From: Zelonia costaricensis
Taxonomy: Eukaryota > Euglenozoa > Kinetoplastea > Trypanosomatida > Trypanosomatidae
Assembly: GCA_030849075.1 (NCBI GenBank)
Contig: JASAOO010003561.1
Coordinates: 1 to 64,000, forward strand
Direction of reading: 5' to 3'
DNA: 64,000 bases
Below are positions 1-9,273 of the stretch, in pieces. Below the pieces are notes generated by a model. That model did not search any database and had not been told where the DNA came from. It was given only the letters and a program-made list of their open reading frames with translations. Within the stretch, counting starts at the first letter, position 1; every line of letters begins with the position of its first letter. The translations under genes and the position numbers were made by a program.

Positions 1-53
1 CGCGCTACAACGCCGGCAGCAGCGCGTGGTTCTTCCAGCGCCTGCGCTTCTAA
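1..53 (+). CDS. 3' end of an upstream protein-coding gene (partial)
   Basis: The third reading frame from the window edge reads RYNAGSSAWFFQRLRF and stops at TAA (51-53). Nearly all of these codons end in G or C, like the other genes here, and the two other frames look less like protein. Only 16 residues are visible, so no function can be given. It is called coding because of codon usage and because UTR-like low-complexity sequence starts directly after the stop. Confidence 0.5.
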   Translation, partial: RYNAGSSAWFFQRLRF

Positions 54-1644
54 GCGGCAGTCGAAGGGGTGTGTGTCTGCGGTGGCTCCGGGGAGAGCAG
101 AGCGGCGCGACGCATGGGGGCCGCGGTTTAGCCGGCGAGGAAGTGGGCGGGGACTGGGGAGGGAGGGGACTGGACGTTCGTGCGTCGTGAAACGTCGTAC
201 ACCACGGGGTCCTTTCTGACGGACGCGGCGTTCCCGTGCCCCCCCCCCACCCCACCCCACCCCACCCCGATCATCCCGCTGCATACACACACACACGCGC
301 CGACGCGTCCCTCGGTGTCTTGGCTTTCAACGCCTCCTCGCCCGTGCTGCGTGCAGAGGTGCGGCTGTGCCGTCCACTCGCGGCGTACGCTTTCATCGCT
401 TCCTTCGTTTTTTGTCCTCTTTTGCCGCCGCGTGGGTGCACGGCGTGACTGTTTTCTCATTTTTGGCTCACTTCACCAAAACACCACAAAGGAGCACCAA
501 ACGCCAAATCCGGGGCACCGATCGAGACGCAACGGAGAAGGCGCGAGGGAGGTGTCCACAGGACTGTGATGCGCGCTGGCTGCAGATGTGTGCGGGTAGC
601 GCGTGTACGAGGGCACGTGGGCGGATGGGAGACCCCCCCCCCCCCCGTCCGCTCGTGCCGGTTGCACCGTGCGGCATTGCTCCATCGACGGGGCTCTCAC
701 ACCTCTTCCTTTCGGCCCGCGCCGATCCGGCGTTGTGTTCTTCTGTTTAAAGTCCCCACCCTGCCTCCCTCCAGCTGGCTGTGGTCCCCGGCTCCCACCG
801 CTGCCCTACCGTTTGTGCGAGGCCTGTCTGCCGCTGCTGCTGCCTCGCTTGGACGTTAGAAGGCGACGGATGTATGTCTGGGTGGATGGGGTGGGGGAAG
901 GGTGAGGCAGGGGGGGGGGTCATGGTGGATGAGGCCCAGTCACCGAGGCAGATTGCCAGCTGCCACCTACATGTGCTACCACTTATGCCGGACTGCTCCT
1001 CTGTGCTGTTTGTCCCTGCTGCCGTCTCCTTCGGCTCTATCACTGCTGCCTCGCAAGCGCAAAGCTGGCGAGACGACACGCAGACGCCCACCACGTGCTC
1101 CACCGCGACGTGCGCATCCGTGTCCCACACCAACACGCACACCACCATCAGTGCCGGCTGAAAGCTCTGTCACACGCGCGGGGAAACGAGAAGATCACCC
1201 ATATCAACAAAAAGAGCTGCGCTGCGCGGGTGCGCTCGCCGACGTCGCCGTCCATTCGGTCGTGCTTATCCAATCTGCTCCACTCACCGCGGCGCGCATA
1301 CACAATCACACCACGAACTGTGTGGCACACCCCATACGCACACACGCACACACGCCGTCTGCGATTTCGCGTGCTCTTCTCACGTGCACTGGCTCGTCAT
1401 CGCGGCACCACCACGACGCTGGCGTAAACGTAGCCTTGGCTGATCCTTCTCCTTCTTCCCTCCTCACGGCTTATACACCCGCCACATTCGCCCGTCGCTT
1501 CTGCAGGTTCCAGCTTCCACCACGAGGATATCAGCACCGCCCCTCCCCCCAGCACGTTCGTTGATCTGCACCAGCTCTTCTTTACGGTCGACGTGCCAAC
1601 CACCACCTCCTCCCTCCTGTACTTCCGCACCACCACTCGTTCGA

Positions 1645-1669
1645 CCTTCCCCCCACCCCCTTCTCTCAG
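1645..1669 (+). promoter_or_regulatory. polypyrimidine tract with AG, candidate trans-splice acceptor
   Basis: An almost unbroken pyrimidine run of 23 nt is followed by AG at 1668-1669, about 145 nt before the ATG at 1814. In trypanosomatids the spliced leader is normally added at an AG just after such a tract. Later AGs, including CAG after the (TG)13 run, are alternatives. Confidence 0.45.
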
Positions 1670-1736
1670 TCTTGTGCCTCTCGTCGCCTCGAGTCCCATT
1701 CTCGCCCCACCGGTCGGGGCAGCTGAGGCTCACACT

Positions 1737-1762
1737 TGTGTGTGTGTGTGTGTGTGTGTGTG
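1737..1762 (+). repeat. (TG)13 dinucleotide repeat in 5' leader
   Basis: Perfect (TG)13 ending 51 nt before the ATG at 1814. Most other leader repeats in this window read (CA)n on the sense strand, so the orientation here is the exception. Confidence 0.95.
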
Positions 1763-1813
1763 GAGTGATTAACTCTGCAGTGCAGCAGCGCAGCATCAGC
1801 GCACAATCCAGCC

Positions 1814-2986
1814 ATGCCCGAACCTCTCGTGCCGATGAGCGGCACGACCGCGGACAAGATTCTAGGGAAGCAGTCGTACAAGGATGGCAGGATTGCCCAG
1901 AACATGTTCTCGAGTGCGACGCGCAAGGACAAGAAGGTGATGCTGCCGCAAACACCGCTTAAGGGCCTCACGATTCAGAAACTCTGGGACAACGTCTTCC
2001 AGGACAACACAGAGTTTCTGAAGAAGTACCACGACAAGCGCAACGAGTCGAAGCTGAACGTCGGCGCGTGGGACTACGCGGGCGACCACGGCAGCGGCTC
2101 GCGCTTCATTTCCCTCGTCACCATCGTCGAAGTCCCCCGCGCGGGCACGCCGACCCCGCTCAACGAGGCCCACCGCTTCGTGTACTTCAACACGCCGGAA
2201 GGGAAGCTGATGCTGGTGTACCAGATCTCGTCACAGACCCCAGACGTGCCGGCCGGCGGCTCTTTCCGCACCGAGGCCTACCTCGAGATCACCGCCGACA
2301 GCGCCGAGAGCGACTGCGCGATTGCCATATGGGGCAATTGCAAGAAGATGAGCATCTCCTTCTCGGCCATTCAGTACATCGCGACGCCGCGTGCCATCAA
2401 GGAGATGACGGCGGGGTACCGGCAGATGGTGAACATGATCAGCGAGGACTTCTGCGGCGGCGCGGCGGCACCGGCCGGGGACGGCGGCGGCGACAGCGGG
2501 GCGGCCGCGTCCGATGGCGACGCGGGTGACAGCGGCGGCGGTGGCGGCGATGGTGGCGGCCTCGGCTCGGTCTTCCACGGCGCGCTGCTCGTGCTGGCCG
2601 TGCTCGTGACCCTGCTGGTCTTCAACAGCACACGCACCATGTCCCGCACCTCGCGCCTGGCGCTGGCGATGTTGAACCACGATCGCCTGTCCTGGGACGG
2701 CCCGCGCGACAACCGCCGCGGCGGGAGCGGCACGTCGGTGATGGACAGCACGGGTGGGTGGATGTGCGAGGAGAAGGCGCTGCTGACGGCGGCCCGGGAG
2801 GCGCAGCTGCAGACGCTGCGGTACCGCTGGATGGAGCAGCAGGCGGAGATCGACCACCTGCAGCGCACCGTCGCGTTTCTCAAGTGGATGGTGTACGTGC
2901 AGATGGCTGCTGTGGTGGTGGCCCTCAGCGGCTTCGGCTACCTCATAAAGCGCCACCTCGACCCCAAGCCGGAGGCCCGCCAATAG
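1814..2986 (+). CDS. VASt-domain membrane protein, putative lipid/sterol transfer protein
   Basis: 390 aa. Residues about 42-212 resemble the VASt (StART-like) domain of Lam/Ysp2/Aster proteins: an aromatic run with GSGSRFISLV near 93-102, then SQTPDVPAGGSF (140-151), which matches the family's TPDVPyG-x-F element, and a C-terminal helix. A Gly/Asp linker (214-251) leads to a hydrophobic segment at 253-272, a predicted coiled coil at about 319-356, and a second hydrophobic segment at 357-378. Known family members move sterols or other lipids at membrane contact sites from an ER anchor. No GRAM domain is visible, so the protein is shorter than Lam/GRAMD proteins. The two membrane segments suggest a hairpin anchor with the VASt domain cytosolic, which is inference. 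Met8 is an alternative start. The family call is good; the ligand is unknown. Confidence 0.72.
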   Translation: MPEPLVPMSGTTADKILGKQSYKDGRIAQNMFSSATRKDKKVMLPQTPLKGLTIQKLWDNVFQDNTEFLKKYHDKRNESKLNVGAWDYAGDHGSGSRFISLVTIVEVPRAGTPTPLNEAHRFVYFNTPEGKLMLVYQISSQTPDVPAGGSFRTEAYLEITADSAESDCAIAIWGNCKKMSISFSAIQYIATPRAIKEMTAGYRQMVNMISEDFCGGAAAPAGDGGGDSGAAASDGDAGDSGGGGGDGGGLGSVFHGALLVLAVLVTLLVFNSTRTMSRTSRLALAMLNHDRLSWDGPRDNRRGGSGTSVMDSTGGWMCEEKALLTAAREAQLQTLRYRWMEQQAEIDHLQRTVAFLKWMVYVQMAAVVVALSGFGYLIKRHLDPKPEARQ

Positions 2987-4479
2987 AGGCAGATGGGGAG
3001 ACGTGAAAGGACGGGGAGGGACTGATGTGCACGTGTCTAGCCTGAATCAGTCTCTCTCGTCGCCGATGACTCTGACAACGGCGTCCTCGGGCGCCCCCCC
3101 CCCCATCTCGCCACCACGCATCACCACAGAAGGACCCCCTCCCTCGTCGCTCGACGTCTTCTCGAAATGGTGTGTCCTCTTCCGCAGCGCGCCAACGCTG
3201 ATGAGGCACCCGTCAAGTGAAGCGCTCCCATCGCTCTGCCCGTAGTTGACGTGGGGGGGGGAGGAGGGTGGGTGGGAGACTCCCACCCACCACCCCCTTT
3301 TCCGCGTTCGCCGTGAACGGGGGTCGCCGGTATGGGCTTCCCTGTTGATACCGCTAACCGCACTGGTGGAGCCTGTACGTGTTTTGCATTCCTTCTTGGG
3401 GGTCTTGAAGGCCTCTCCCCACCCCCTTCTCCGCTTCCGCCAGGGGCTGGCACGCTGACATCAGCACGCCTTTCCAGCTCTCCCGCTCTTCTGGCCGCGC
3501 TCTTCCCCCTCCTCCTCCTCCAATGCTCGGAGAGGTTGCGCGCGAGAGCGATGCGACAAAGGCTGCGTTGGTGGGCACTTGCCGACGTGCGGGCCCCCCG
3601 TACAATCCGCAGCTGCGTCTCTGCACGCGAGTAATTTTGTGTCTGTATGCCTGTGTGTCTCTGTGTGTGTGTGTGTGTACCCACCGAGCGCGTCTCGTTC
3701 CCCACATTGAAGCTCGATTTCGTGCGCCTCCTCCTCTTCGCTTGCGTGTCAACGGCGCCCCCCCCCCCTCCTCCTCCCCACCGCTCTGCAGGGAAAAGAA
3801 GCCGTAAAAGAAAAATGTGTCGAGAGTCGCACTTGGCGCCCGCTGTTGGAGTTGGGCTGATGTGACGTGCAGAGGAGAGAGAGAGCTCCGACCTGTGAAC
3901 GGAGGGGGCCCATCCTCGATAGCGCCAACACTCGACGAGCGCCACGGTCGCTGTCTCTCCCATGCGGGCACCGCATGGTACGCCAAGCCGGCCCGTTGGA
4001 AGTGAAGAAAAGATGAGGGGAGCTGGTGTGCTCGAAGTGGAGGGCAGATGCGACGACCACTCCCCACGCACCGAGTGCCCCGTCACGTCAAGGTCCTCCC
4101 ATTGGACGGCATAGCGCATGTACATGCGCAAAGCACCACGGGCTGCACAGGCGCCACATCGATTGCTGCTCACATGCGCTCATGCAACCGTCAACTCTTC
4201 TTTTTCTGCCGCGCTCTCTCGTTTGTTTTCAATCCACCGTGTAAATGCACGATAAGAAGATGCCCTGCGGTGCCCCTCTTGCGCACGCGCTCGCCTCCTG
4301 CGTGCGTTCGTGTGCGTGTGCGCGTCGTGCGTACATGCAGGGCCACCTAACGAGAGGCCACTGCTTACCGCATGCCCCCTTCTCACACTTCCTTCCAACG
4401 TGTGCGGCGTCAACGCGGCCGGTGGCGAGCCAAGCCGGCGCGTAATGGTTCAGTGTGTAGGTGTGCGAGTCAACGAGTG

Positions 4480-4567
4480 AATTCGGTTTCTAATCCTCCA
4501 CTGCCCCACCGGACGACAGTCTCCCCATGGGCTTTACGTGAACGGGAGGTTTGCTGATCGAAGAGAT
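4480..4567 (+). repeat. 88-nt repeat, copy A
   Basis: First of three copies. The body can fold as nested stems: CCTCC (4495-4499) with GGAGG (4545-4549), GCCC (4503-4506) with GGGC (4529-4532), and GGAC (4511-4514) with GTCT (4519-4522, one G-T pair) around a gaca loop. It ends in gaagagat. About 20 nt after the core also resemble the flank of copy C. It could be a small RNA gene or a UTR element. Confidence 0.9.
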
Positions 4568-4632
4568 TGTCTGATGGCGCTGGTGCGTGCGTCGCGGTGT
4601 GCATCTACGTTCGTATGGAAAACAGCATTCTG

Positions 4633-4745
4633 TGGCGGCTGCGTTGTATGTTGGCTGCATACGCATGGGCGTCGGCGTATCGCGGCGGGGGAAGAGGGTC
4701 TGGCTTCCTGGGCCCACTCTGGAGTCCCTGTCTCTTGTGGAGGTG
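4633..4745 (+). repeat. degenerate second block of the tandem array, unit 1
   Basis: Begins TGGCGGCTGCGTTG and ends near GGAGTCCCTG then CTTGTGGAGGTG. It aligns with 5026-5143 at roughly 70 % by eye. The spacers of the array are therefore old duplications that have diverged, while the 88-nt core has not. Confidence 0.6.
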
Positions 4746-4781
4746 TATATGTGTCTGTGTCTGTTTGCGCGTGTGCTGGTA

Positions 4782-4869
4782 AATTCGGTTTCTAATCCTC
4801 CACTGCCCCACCGGACGACAGTCTTCCCATGGGCTTTACGTGAACGGGAGGTTTGCTGATCGAAGAGAT
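4782..4869 (+). repeat. 88-nt repeat, copy B
   Basis: Starts 302 nt after copy A. Identical by eye except CTTCCC in place of CTCCCC at one position, which lies outside the three proposed stems. The sequence after the core (from 4870) does not resemble the flanks of copies A and C. Confidence 0.9.
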
Positions 4870-5025
4870 GGTCCCGCTTGTAGGTTCGCCGTGGAGTGCA
4901 TCTGCGACTGTCTAGAAAGTAGCTACGTTATGGCTGCTGTTGTGTCGTGCACGTTGTGTTCTGTGGTGGCGCATGCCGTTCAGTACGGTGGGAAGTAGCG
5001 CTTGCAAAGTGCCGCAAGTGGGCCT

Positions 5026-5143
5026 TGGCGGCTGCGTTGCGCATTGGAGGCAAGCGTATGAGTGACCGCGGATCGCAGTGGGGAAGGGGATGGTATTCCT
5101 GCTTCCGACACGCACACTGGAGTCCCTGCTTCTCGTGAAGGTG
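5026..5143 (+). repeat. degenerate second block of the tandem array, unit 2
   Basis: Counterpart of 4633-4745. It shares TGGCGGCTGCGTTG at the start and TGGAGTCCCTG near the end, with many substitutions between. It lies 28 nt before copy C of the 88-nt core. Confidence 0.6.
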
Positions 5144-5171
5144 CGCGCGTGCGTGTGCCAGCCTGTTGGCA

Positions 5172-5259
5172 AATTCGGTTTCTAATCCTCCACTGCCCCA
5201 CCGGACGACAGTCTCCCCATGGGCTTTACGTGAACGGGAGGTTTGCTGATCGAAGAGAT
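5172..5259 (+). repeat. 88-nt repeat, copy C
   Basis: Starts 390 nt after copy B. Identical by eye to copy A through the 88-nt core, and the next 20 nt (GGTCTGACGGCTCTGGCGC) are a close variant of the flank of copy A. It ends about 570 nt before the next ATG. Confidence 0.9.
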
Positions 5260-5640
5260 GGTCTGACGGCTCTGGCGCAGAGAGAGAGTGAGCGAGAGAG
5301 GGGAAGAACTCTCTTGCTTTGGAGGCGCAGAGAACCCGTGTGATGCGGGTGTGCTTGTGATGTCCTGTGGTGTCGCAGCTGCAGATGGGCCTTCCCGCGT
5401 GGGCTCTGCAACGCGTCTGCGCGAATGGAAAGCAGCAATAGATGAGAGCCATCACACGTGGCGCGTACGCCAGTGCCATTTGGCACCGCACTCACTCGGC
5501 ATTCACCCCGCTGCCAAACCCGCCCGAGTGCCCCCGTCTCGAGCACAGCCGCCCCGGTGGGGCGCGCTCGGGGGGATGGAGGGAGGGAGGGATGGCGCCC
5601 GCTGCACATCCCCCTCACTCACCTGTACACTATCCACATC

Positions 5641-5704
5641 CTCTTGCCTTTCTCACTTTCTCTCTTCCCCCCCTCCTTCTCGCATCAACTCTTCTGCTTT
5701 GCAG
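5641..5704 (+). promoter_or_regulatory. polypyrimidine tract and AG, candidate trans-splice acceptor
   Basis: About 40 nt almost wholly C/T (5641-5680), then TTTGCAG with AG at 5703-5704. This would give a 5' UTR of about 124 nt for the gene at 5829. It is one of the clearest acceptor regions in the window. Confidence 0.6.
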
Positions 5705-5828
5705 TGCACATACACACCTGCACACCGTCCCATACACGAACGCAGCCTCCCACAGAAGTGGACCGCCCACCGCGGACACACTCCTGGACCACCCGCGGTC
5801 GTCGTGAGAGCGAGGACGTTGGCCAGCC

Positions 5829-8300
5829 ATGCTGCGTTGCAGCCCCATCGCCGCGGCAGTGAAAGGGAAGCTGCCCAACCCGGGCAGCTCCCTCCTCAAC
5901 CCACGCAGCTTCCGCGCCAAAGTACGCCGCGCTGTTGCGATGGGGACGGAGCAGCGGGCGCAGCTCGAGCAGCAGGCACTGTTCGCGGAGCTGGGCGGGC
6001 CGGGGGCGACCGCAGCGCACACAGGCGCTGCGTCTCTGCGCTCTCCCAAGAGTCGTCGGCAGCGCCGCGGCCACCACGTTCGCCGCGTCGTGGGCCGCGA
6101 GGTGGCGGAGCGGGCCAAGTCGATGACGGACGCGGAGTGGGAGAGCGTGCCCATGGCCGACAAGCACGCCTTTACGAAATACATGGCCGAGCTGCTGCGG
6201 GAGCGGCCGACAGAGGCGACAGAGCAGCAGCGACGGCGCTACTTCGAGACGACCATGGTCGACCCGCGCGACCTCGACCCGAACTCGACGGTGCAAGACG
6301 CGTACGAGCGGCTCAAGATGGGCCTGCCGATGCAGCTCAAGAATCCGCAGCGCACGCTGGGTGTGACGCAGGCCGCTTTCGACGCGGGCGATGCGAGCCT
6401 CTTCGACCCCGACAAGGTGGATGCTCTGGAGGAGGCCATGACGCAGATCAAGCAGGTCTTTGCGGACTACGTCCGGCAGCGGCGCGAGGGCGTCAGCACC
6501 GAGGATGCGCGGCGCAAGCTGGCGAACATGCTGGCCGACCTTAACGTGGAGACGCAGCGTCATCTCAGCCACATGTTCCGCTATGCCGAAGCCCGCGTCC
6601 GCACCGCGGCACGTGAGGAGCGGACGCGGCAGCTGCAGGAGCTGCAGCGGCTGCGGCGTCTTGTGGCGTCGCGGCCTCCGCGGTCTGGTCCAGCGGGCAC
6701 CGCCTCCGCGCCTGCGGCGTCACAGACGTCTGCAAGCGCCGGCGCTGTGGAGGGCGGCGCGGCGACGTCGGCGCAGGACGGTACCGCCTCGCTGCCTTCG
6801 ACGGCGCCGTCGCCTGCCGCGCTCGCACGCACGAAGAAGCGGGCGGCGCTGCGGCGTTCACTGGGCCGTGCGCTGGGCCTGGAGGTCGAGGTGGTGGAAA
6901 GCCTCATCGCAGAGCTCGAGGCCCAGGAGAAGTTCATGCAGTTCTGCGAGGTGTTCGCGCGGCTGACGGTCGCGCACGGGTTTCGGCACACCGCAGGGGA
7001 TGAGACGTTGGACGCATACACGGAGAGTCTGCGGCGGCTCTACTCTGTCGATGCGCAGCAGCTGGGCACGCTGGACGTGGTGCAGTACCTGGCGGCAAAG
7101 GAGGAGGCGCACCCGGTCGAGTGGGCACGGCGCTGGTACGAGCGGCTCGTCCGCATCCCACTCGAGCGCACGCCGGAGTACCAGCGGCTGGAGGCGATTC
7201 AAAGGGAAGACCGCGCCGCGCTGGAGCTGCAGGCGCGCGAGAGCAGAGGCGAGGCTGACGGTGCTGCAGCCTCAGTGGCGGCGGCGGCGGCCACGTCTGG
7301 TGCCGGCCACGAGGCGGCGAAGGAGGCGGAGCGGGCGGCCGCGGCGGGGCGCACGCAGCAGGCGGTGCGGCTCGTGGAGAAGATGTTCATGCGCCCCGAC
7401 GACCCGCGGCTACGGAGCTTGCAGGAGAAGCGGCTTCGCTACATCGCGTACCTCCAGATGGAGCGGCAGATCGCCCAGGCCCGCGAGAACGCGCGTGTCT
7501 TCGCTGGGGTGGAGGAGACGGCCGAGGCAGAGGAGTGCCGCGGCCTGTACGCGCAGCTCATGGCGCGCAAGGCGGCGGTGCAGGCGACCAGCGGCGCCAC
7601 GGGCACGAGTGCAGGCGGTGACCCGGCACGGCCCTCCGCTGACGTGAACGTGTTTGAGCGCGACCCGGAGGCGGCGGCGCTGTTCGAGCGGATCAGCGAG
7701 GTGACGCAGTCGGTGATGCGGCGGTACAGCCGCGAGGCCCGTCAGCGCAGCAAGGCCGCCGCCAAGGCGGAGGCCCTCGCCCGTGTGCTCCACCGCACCG
7801 GCATCACCTCAGCGGCTGGGGACTCCAGCGACGGCCGTGCCGCGGAGCTGCAGCGTCTGCTCGCCGAGAAGAAGGACACGGTGGCGCGGCGGCTGCTGGG
7901 GGTGCTGGAGGCCGACGTCAAGTCAGACCTGGAGTGGCTGGATGCGATGGACGAGGCGGAGCGGCCGCCGCTGCTGCCGGTGCCGGAGGGGATGTCCTAC
8001 GTGTCGGCCGCGGACGTGCAGGCGTGGCGCGAGGTGCGCGAGGCGGACGGCGCGGCCGCCGCAGACCCGTTCCGGAAGAACAAGAAGCGGTTCCAGCCGA
8101 AGCTGTTCGGGCAGCCGTGGCAGCTGCCGGACAAGCCGCTGCTGTTCTGGGGCACCGGGACGCGGGCGGTGCAGCAGGCGCTGGAGCACGCCGCCGACGA
8201 CGCGGAGCGGCGCCGCCGTGGCGAGCCGCTGGCGCCGCCGTACCCGTGCCCGGAGAATCCCTGGGGCTGGCGACTCGTCAAGGACATCCTCGACGACTGA
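5829..8300 (+). CDS. hypothetical protein, probably mitochondrial
   Basis: 823 aa, no recognised domain. The N-terminus (MLRCSPIAAAVKGK, then more Arg/Lys, Ser and Ala and almost no acids for about 37 residues) looks like a mitochondrial presequence. Charged helical regions flank an Ala/Ser/Thr/Pro-rich linker at about 280-335. Residues 335-480 look folded (for example FCEVFARLTVAHGF). The last 80 residues are rich in Trp, Pro and aromatics (KLFGQPWQLPDKPLLFWG, then NPWGWRLVKD). Trypanosomatid mitoribosomes and their assembly factors include many large lineage-specific proteins of this style, so that is a reasonable guess but only a guess. The start is the first ATG after a strong polypyrimidine/AG region. 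A longer overlapping ORF (5288-6544) is a frame shadow. Confidence 0.85.
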   Translation: MLRCSPIAAAVKGKLPNPGSSLLNPRSFRAKVRRAVAMGTEQRAQLEQQALFAELGGPGATAAHTGAASLRSPKSRRQRRGHHVRRVVGREVAERAKSMTDAEWESVPMADKHAFTKYMAELLRERPTEATEQQRRRYFETTMVDPRDLDPNSTVQDAYERLKMGLPMQLKNPQRTLGVTQAAFDAGDASLFDPDKVDALEEAMTQIKQVFADYVRQRREGVSTEDARRKLANMLADLNVETQRHLSHMFRYAEARVRTAAREERTRQLQELQRLRRLVASRPPRSGPAGTASAPAASQTSASAGAVEGGAATSAQDGTASLPSTAPSPAALARTKKRAALRRSLGRALGLEVEVVESLIAELEAQEKFMQFCEVFARLTVAHGFRHTAGDETLDAYTESLRRLYSVDAQQLGTLDVVQYLAAKEEAHPVEWARRWYERLVRIPLERTPEYQRLEAIQREDRAALELQARESRGEADGAAASVAAAAATSGAGHEAAKEAERAAAAGRTQQAVRLVEKMFMRPDDPRLRSLQEKRLRYIAYLQMERQIAQARENARVFAGVEETAEAEECRGLYAQLMARKAAVQATSGATGTSAGGDPARPSADVNVFERDPEAAALFERISEVTQSVMRRYSREARQRSKAAAKAEALARVLHRTGITSAAGDSSDGRAAELQRLLAEKKDTVARRLLGVLEADVKSDLEWLDAMDEAERPPLLPVPEGMSYVSAADVQAWREVREADGAAAADPFRKNKKRFQPKLFGQPWQLPDKPLLFWGTGTRAVQQALEHAADDAERRRRGEPLAPPYPCPENPWGWRLVKDILDD

Positions 8301-9273
8301 CGCGAGCTCCGCAAGCTTCTCTTTTCCGTTTAAGTCCTCGTTGGGGGCGCTTTGAGTGATTGTCGTCACAGGTTCCGCTTGATAAGCCCCACACGTAAAC
8401 CGAATAGGTGAGGCGCGAAGATGCCATCACAAGAGGGACGACGCTAGAGCTGGCGGCGGAGGTGCGGATGGGGAGGAGGGGGGAGGACGGGGGGGGGGGA
8501 GGCATTTAGGCGCGTGTAGTTTGATCACGGACAATGGCCAGCTCGCACATCGGGTTGTCCGTGCTATCGTGCGTGGGGGGCCGTATCCCAAGCGCGAGCG
8601 CCGGGGCCGCTTTGGCCGAAAGGTCGGCGCGGACGCCCACTCGTTCGACCTGCCACGCCGCCTTCCCCCCCTCCTCCTGCTCCTCCTCCCCCCGAGCCTC
8701 CCTGCTCCACTCTCGCAAGCATGCAACTCAACTCTGCTCCCCTCACCTCTCCACCACCATTGTCTCTTCCTCATTACCTTCGTGGCACTTGTCATTGTCG
8801 TCACATGGTGTTTGCCTCACATCCTGCACGTTCCACCCCGTTCAGTATCTTAAGGGTGCTAAACGCAAAAAACAACAACAACCATCACTCTCCACTCACT
8901 CTCTCTCTCGCTGCATCTTCCCCCCACTCACGCACACAAACACACAGTCAAACACGAACGTGCCGCACCCAGCGCCGTCAGAAGACGTCCTGCCTCAGCC
9001 AGCGTTGTGATCTCGCTCCCCCCGTCTCGCCTCTCTGTCCTACGCATCCCGTACCGCGAGCTAGAACACTTACAGAAAGCGGCAGCACGCAAGCTGTCTC
9101 TTGAGCAGTCGCCTCAGCGCACTCAGGTGATTTGGGATCTGGTGTGTGTGACGTTCACCAGCCCTCTCTCCTCCCCCTCCCCCACCTCGTCGAACGGAAC
9201 TATCTCGCCGACCCAGGCCTGGTTCGAGCTTGACGAGCGCACACCGCTGCTGTACAAGTCGACTGTGGAGACA
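8301..9273 (+). other. intergenic region with splice-acceptor signals
   Basis: G-runs (about 8490-8500) and then long pyrimidine stretches (8655-8710, 8890-8935). The tract at 9162-9189 with AG at 9215-9216 is the best acceptor for the gene at 9274 and gives a leader of about 57 nt. The transporter frame is open back to 9007, but that stretch includes the polypyrimidine tract, so it is probably not translated. Confidence 0.6.

Larger units (their letters stand above)
54..1813 (+). other. intergenic/UTR region, no gene seen
   Basis: Low-complexity sequence of the kind found between trypanosomatid genes: C-runs (about 240-250 and 14 Cs at 633-646), CA-rich patches near 285-300 and 1330-1355, and pyrimidine tracts. 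The ORFs here (for example 902-1564) are rich in Pro, Arg, Ser, Thr and Cys and lack the third-position GC bias of the real genes. The region should hold the 3' UTR of the upstream gene and the splice-acceptor region for the gene at 1814. Confidence 0.7.
2987..5828 (+). other. 2.8-kb intergenic region containing a repeat array
   Basis: No convincing gene. The first 1.4 kb has C-runs, TG runs (about 3660-3680) and pyrimidine tracts. From about 4380 to 5460 the composition is more complex and contains the 88-nt repeats listed separately. The last 200 nt are a strong splice-acceptor region for the gene at 5829. A 350-codon antisense ORF (4173-3121) is Arg/Ser/Pro-rich with no recognisable motif and crosses low-complexity DNA, so it is not called. 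Confidence 0.65.

Noticed and set aside
3121..4173. 350-codon antisense ORF in the repeat-bearing spacer
   Set aside because: Crosses C-runs and TG runs, no motif, and is against the transcription direction of all other genes.
5288..6544. 418-codon + strand ORF overlapping the start of the mitochondrial protein gene
   Set aside because: It runs through the polypyrimidine/splice region and then reads the coding region out of frame as Arg/Ala/Gly-rich sequence.
9007..9273. N-terminal extension of the amino-acid transporter
   Set aside because: In frame, but includes a strong polypyrimidine tract and AG; the next in-frame ATG gives a normal-length transporter.
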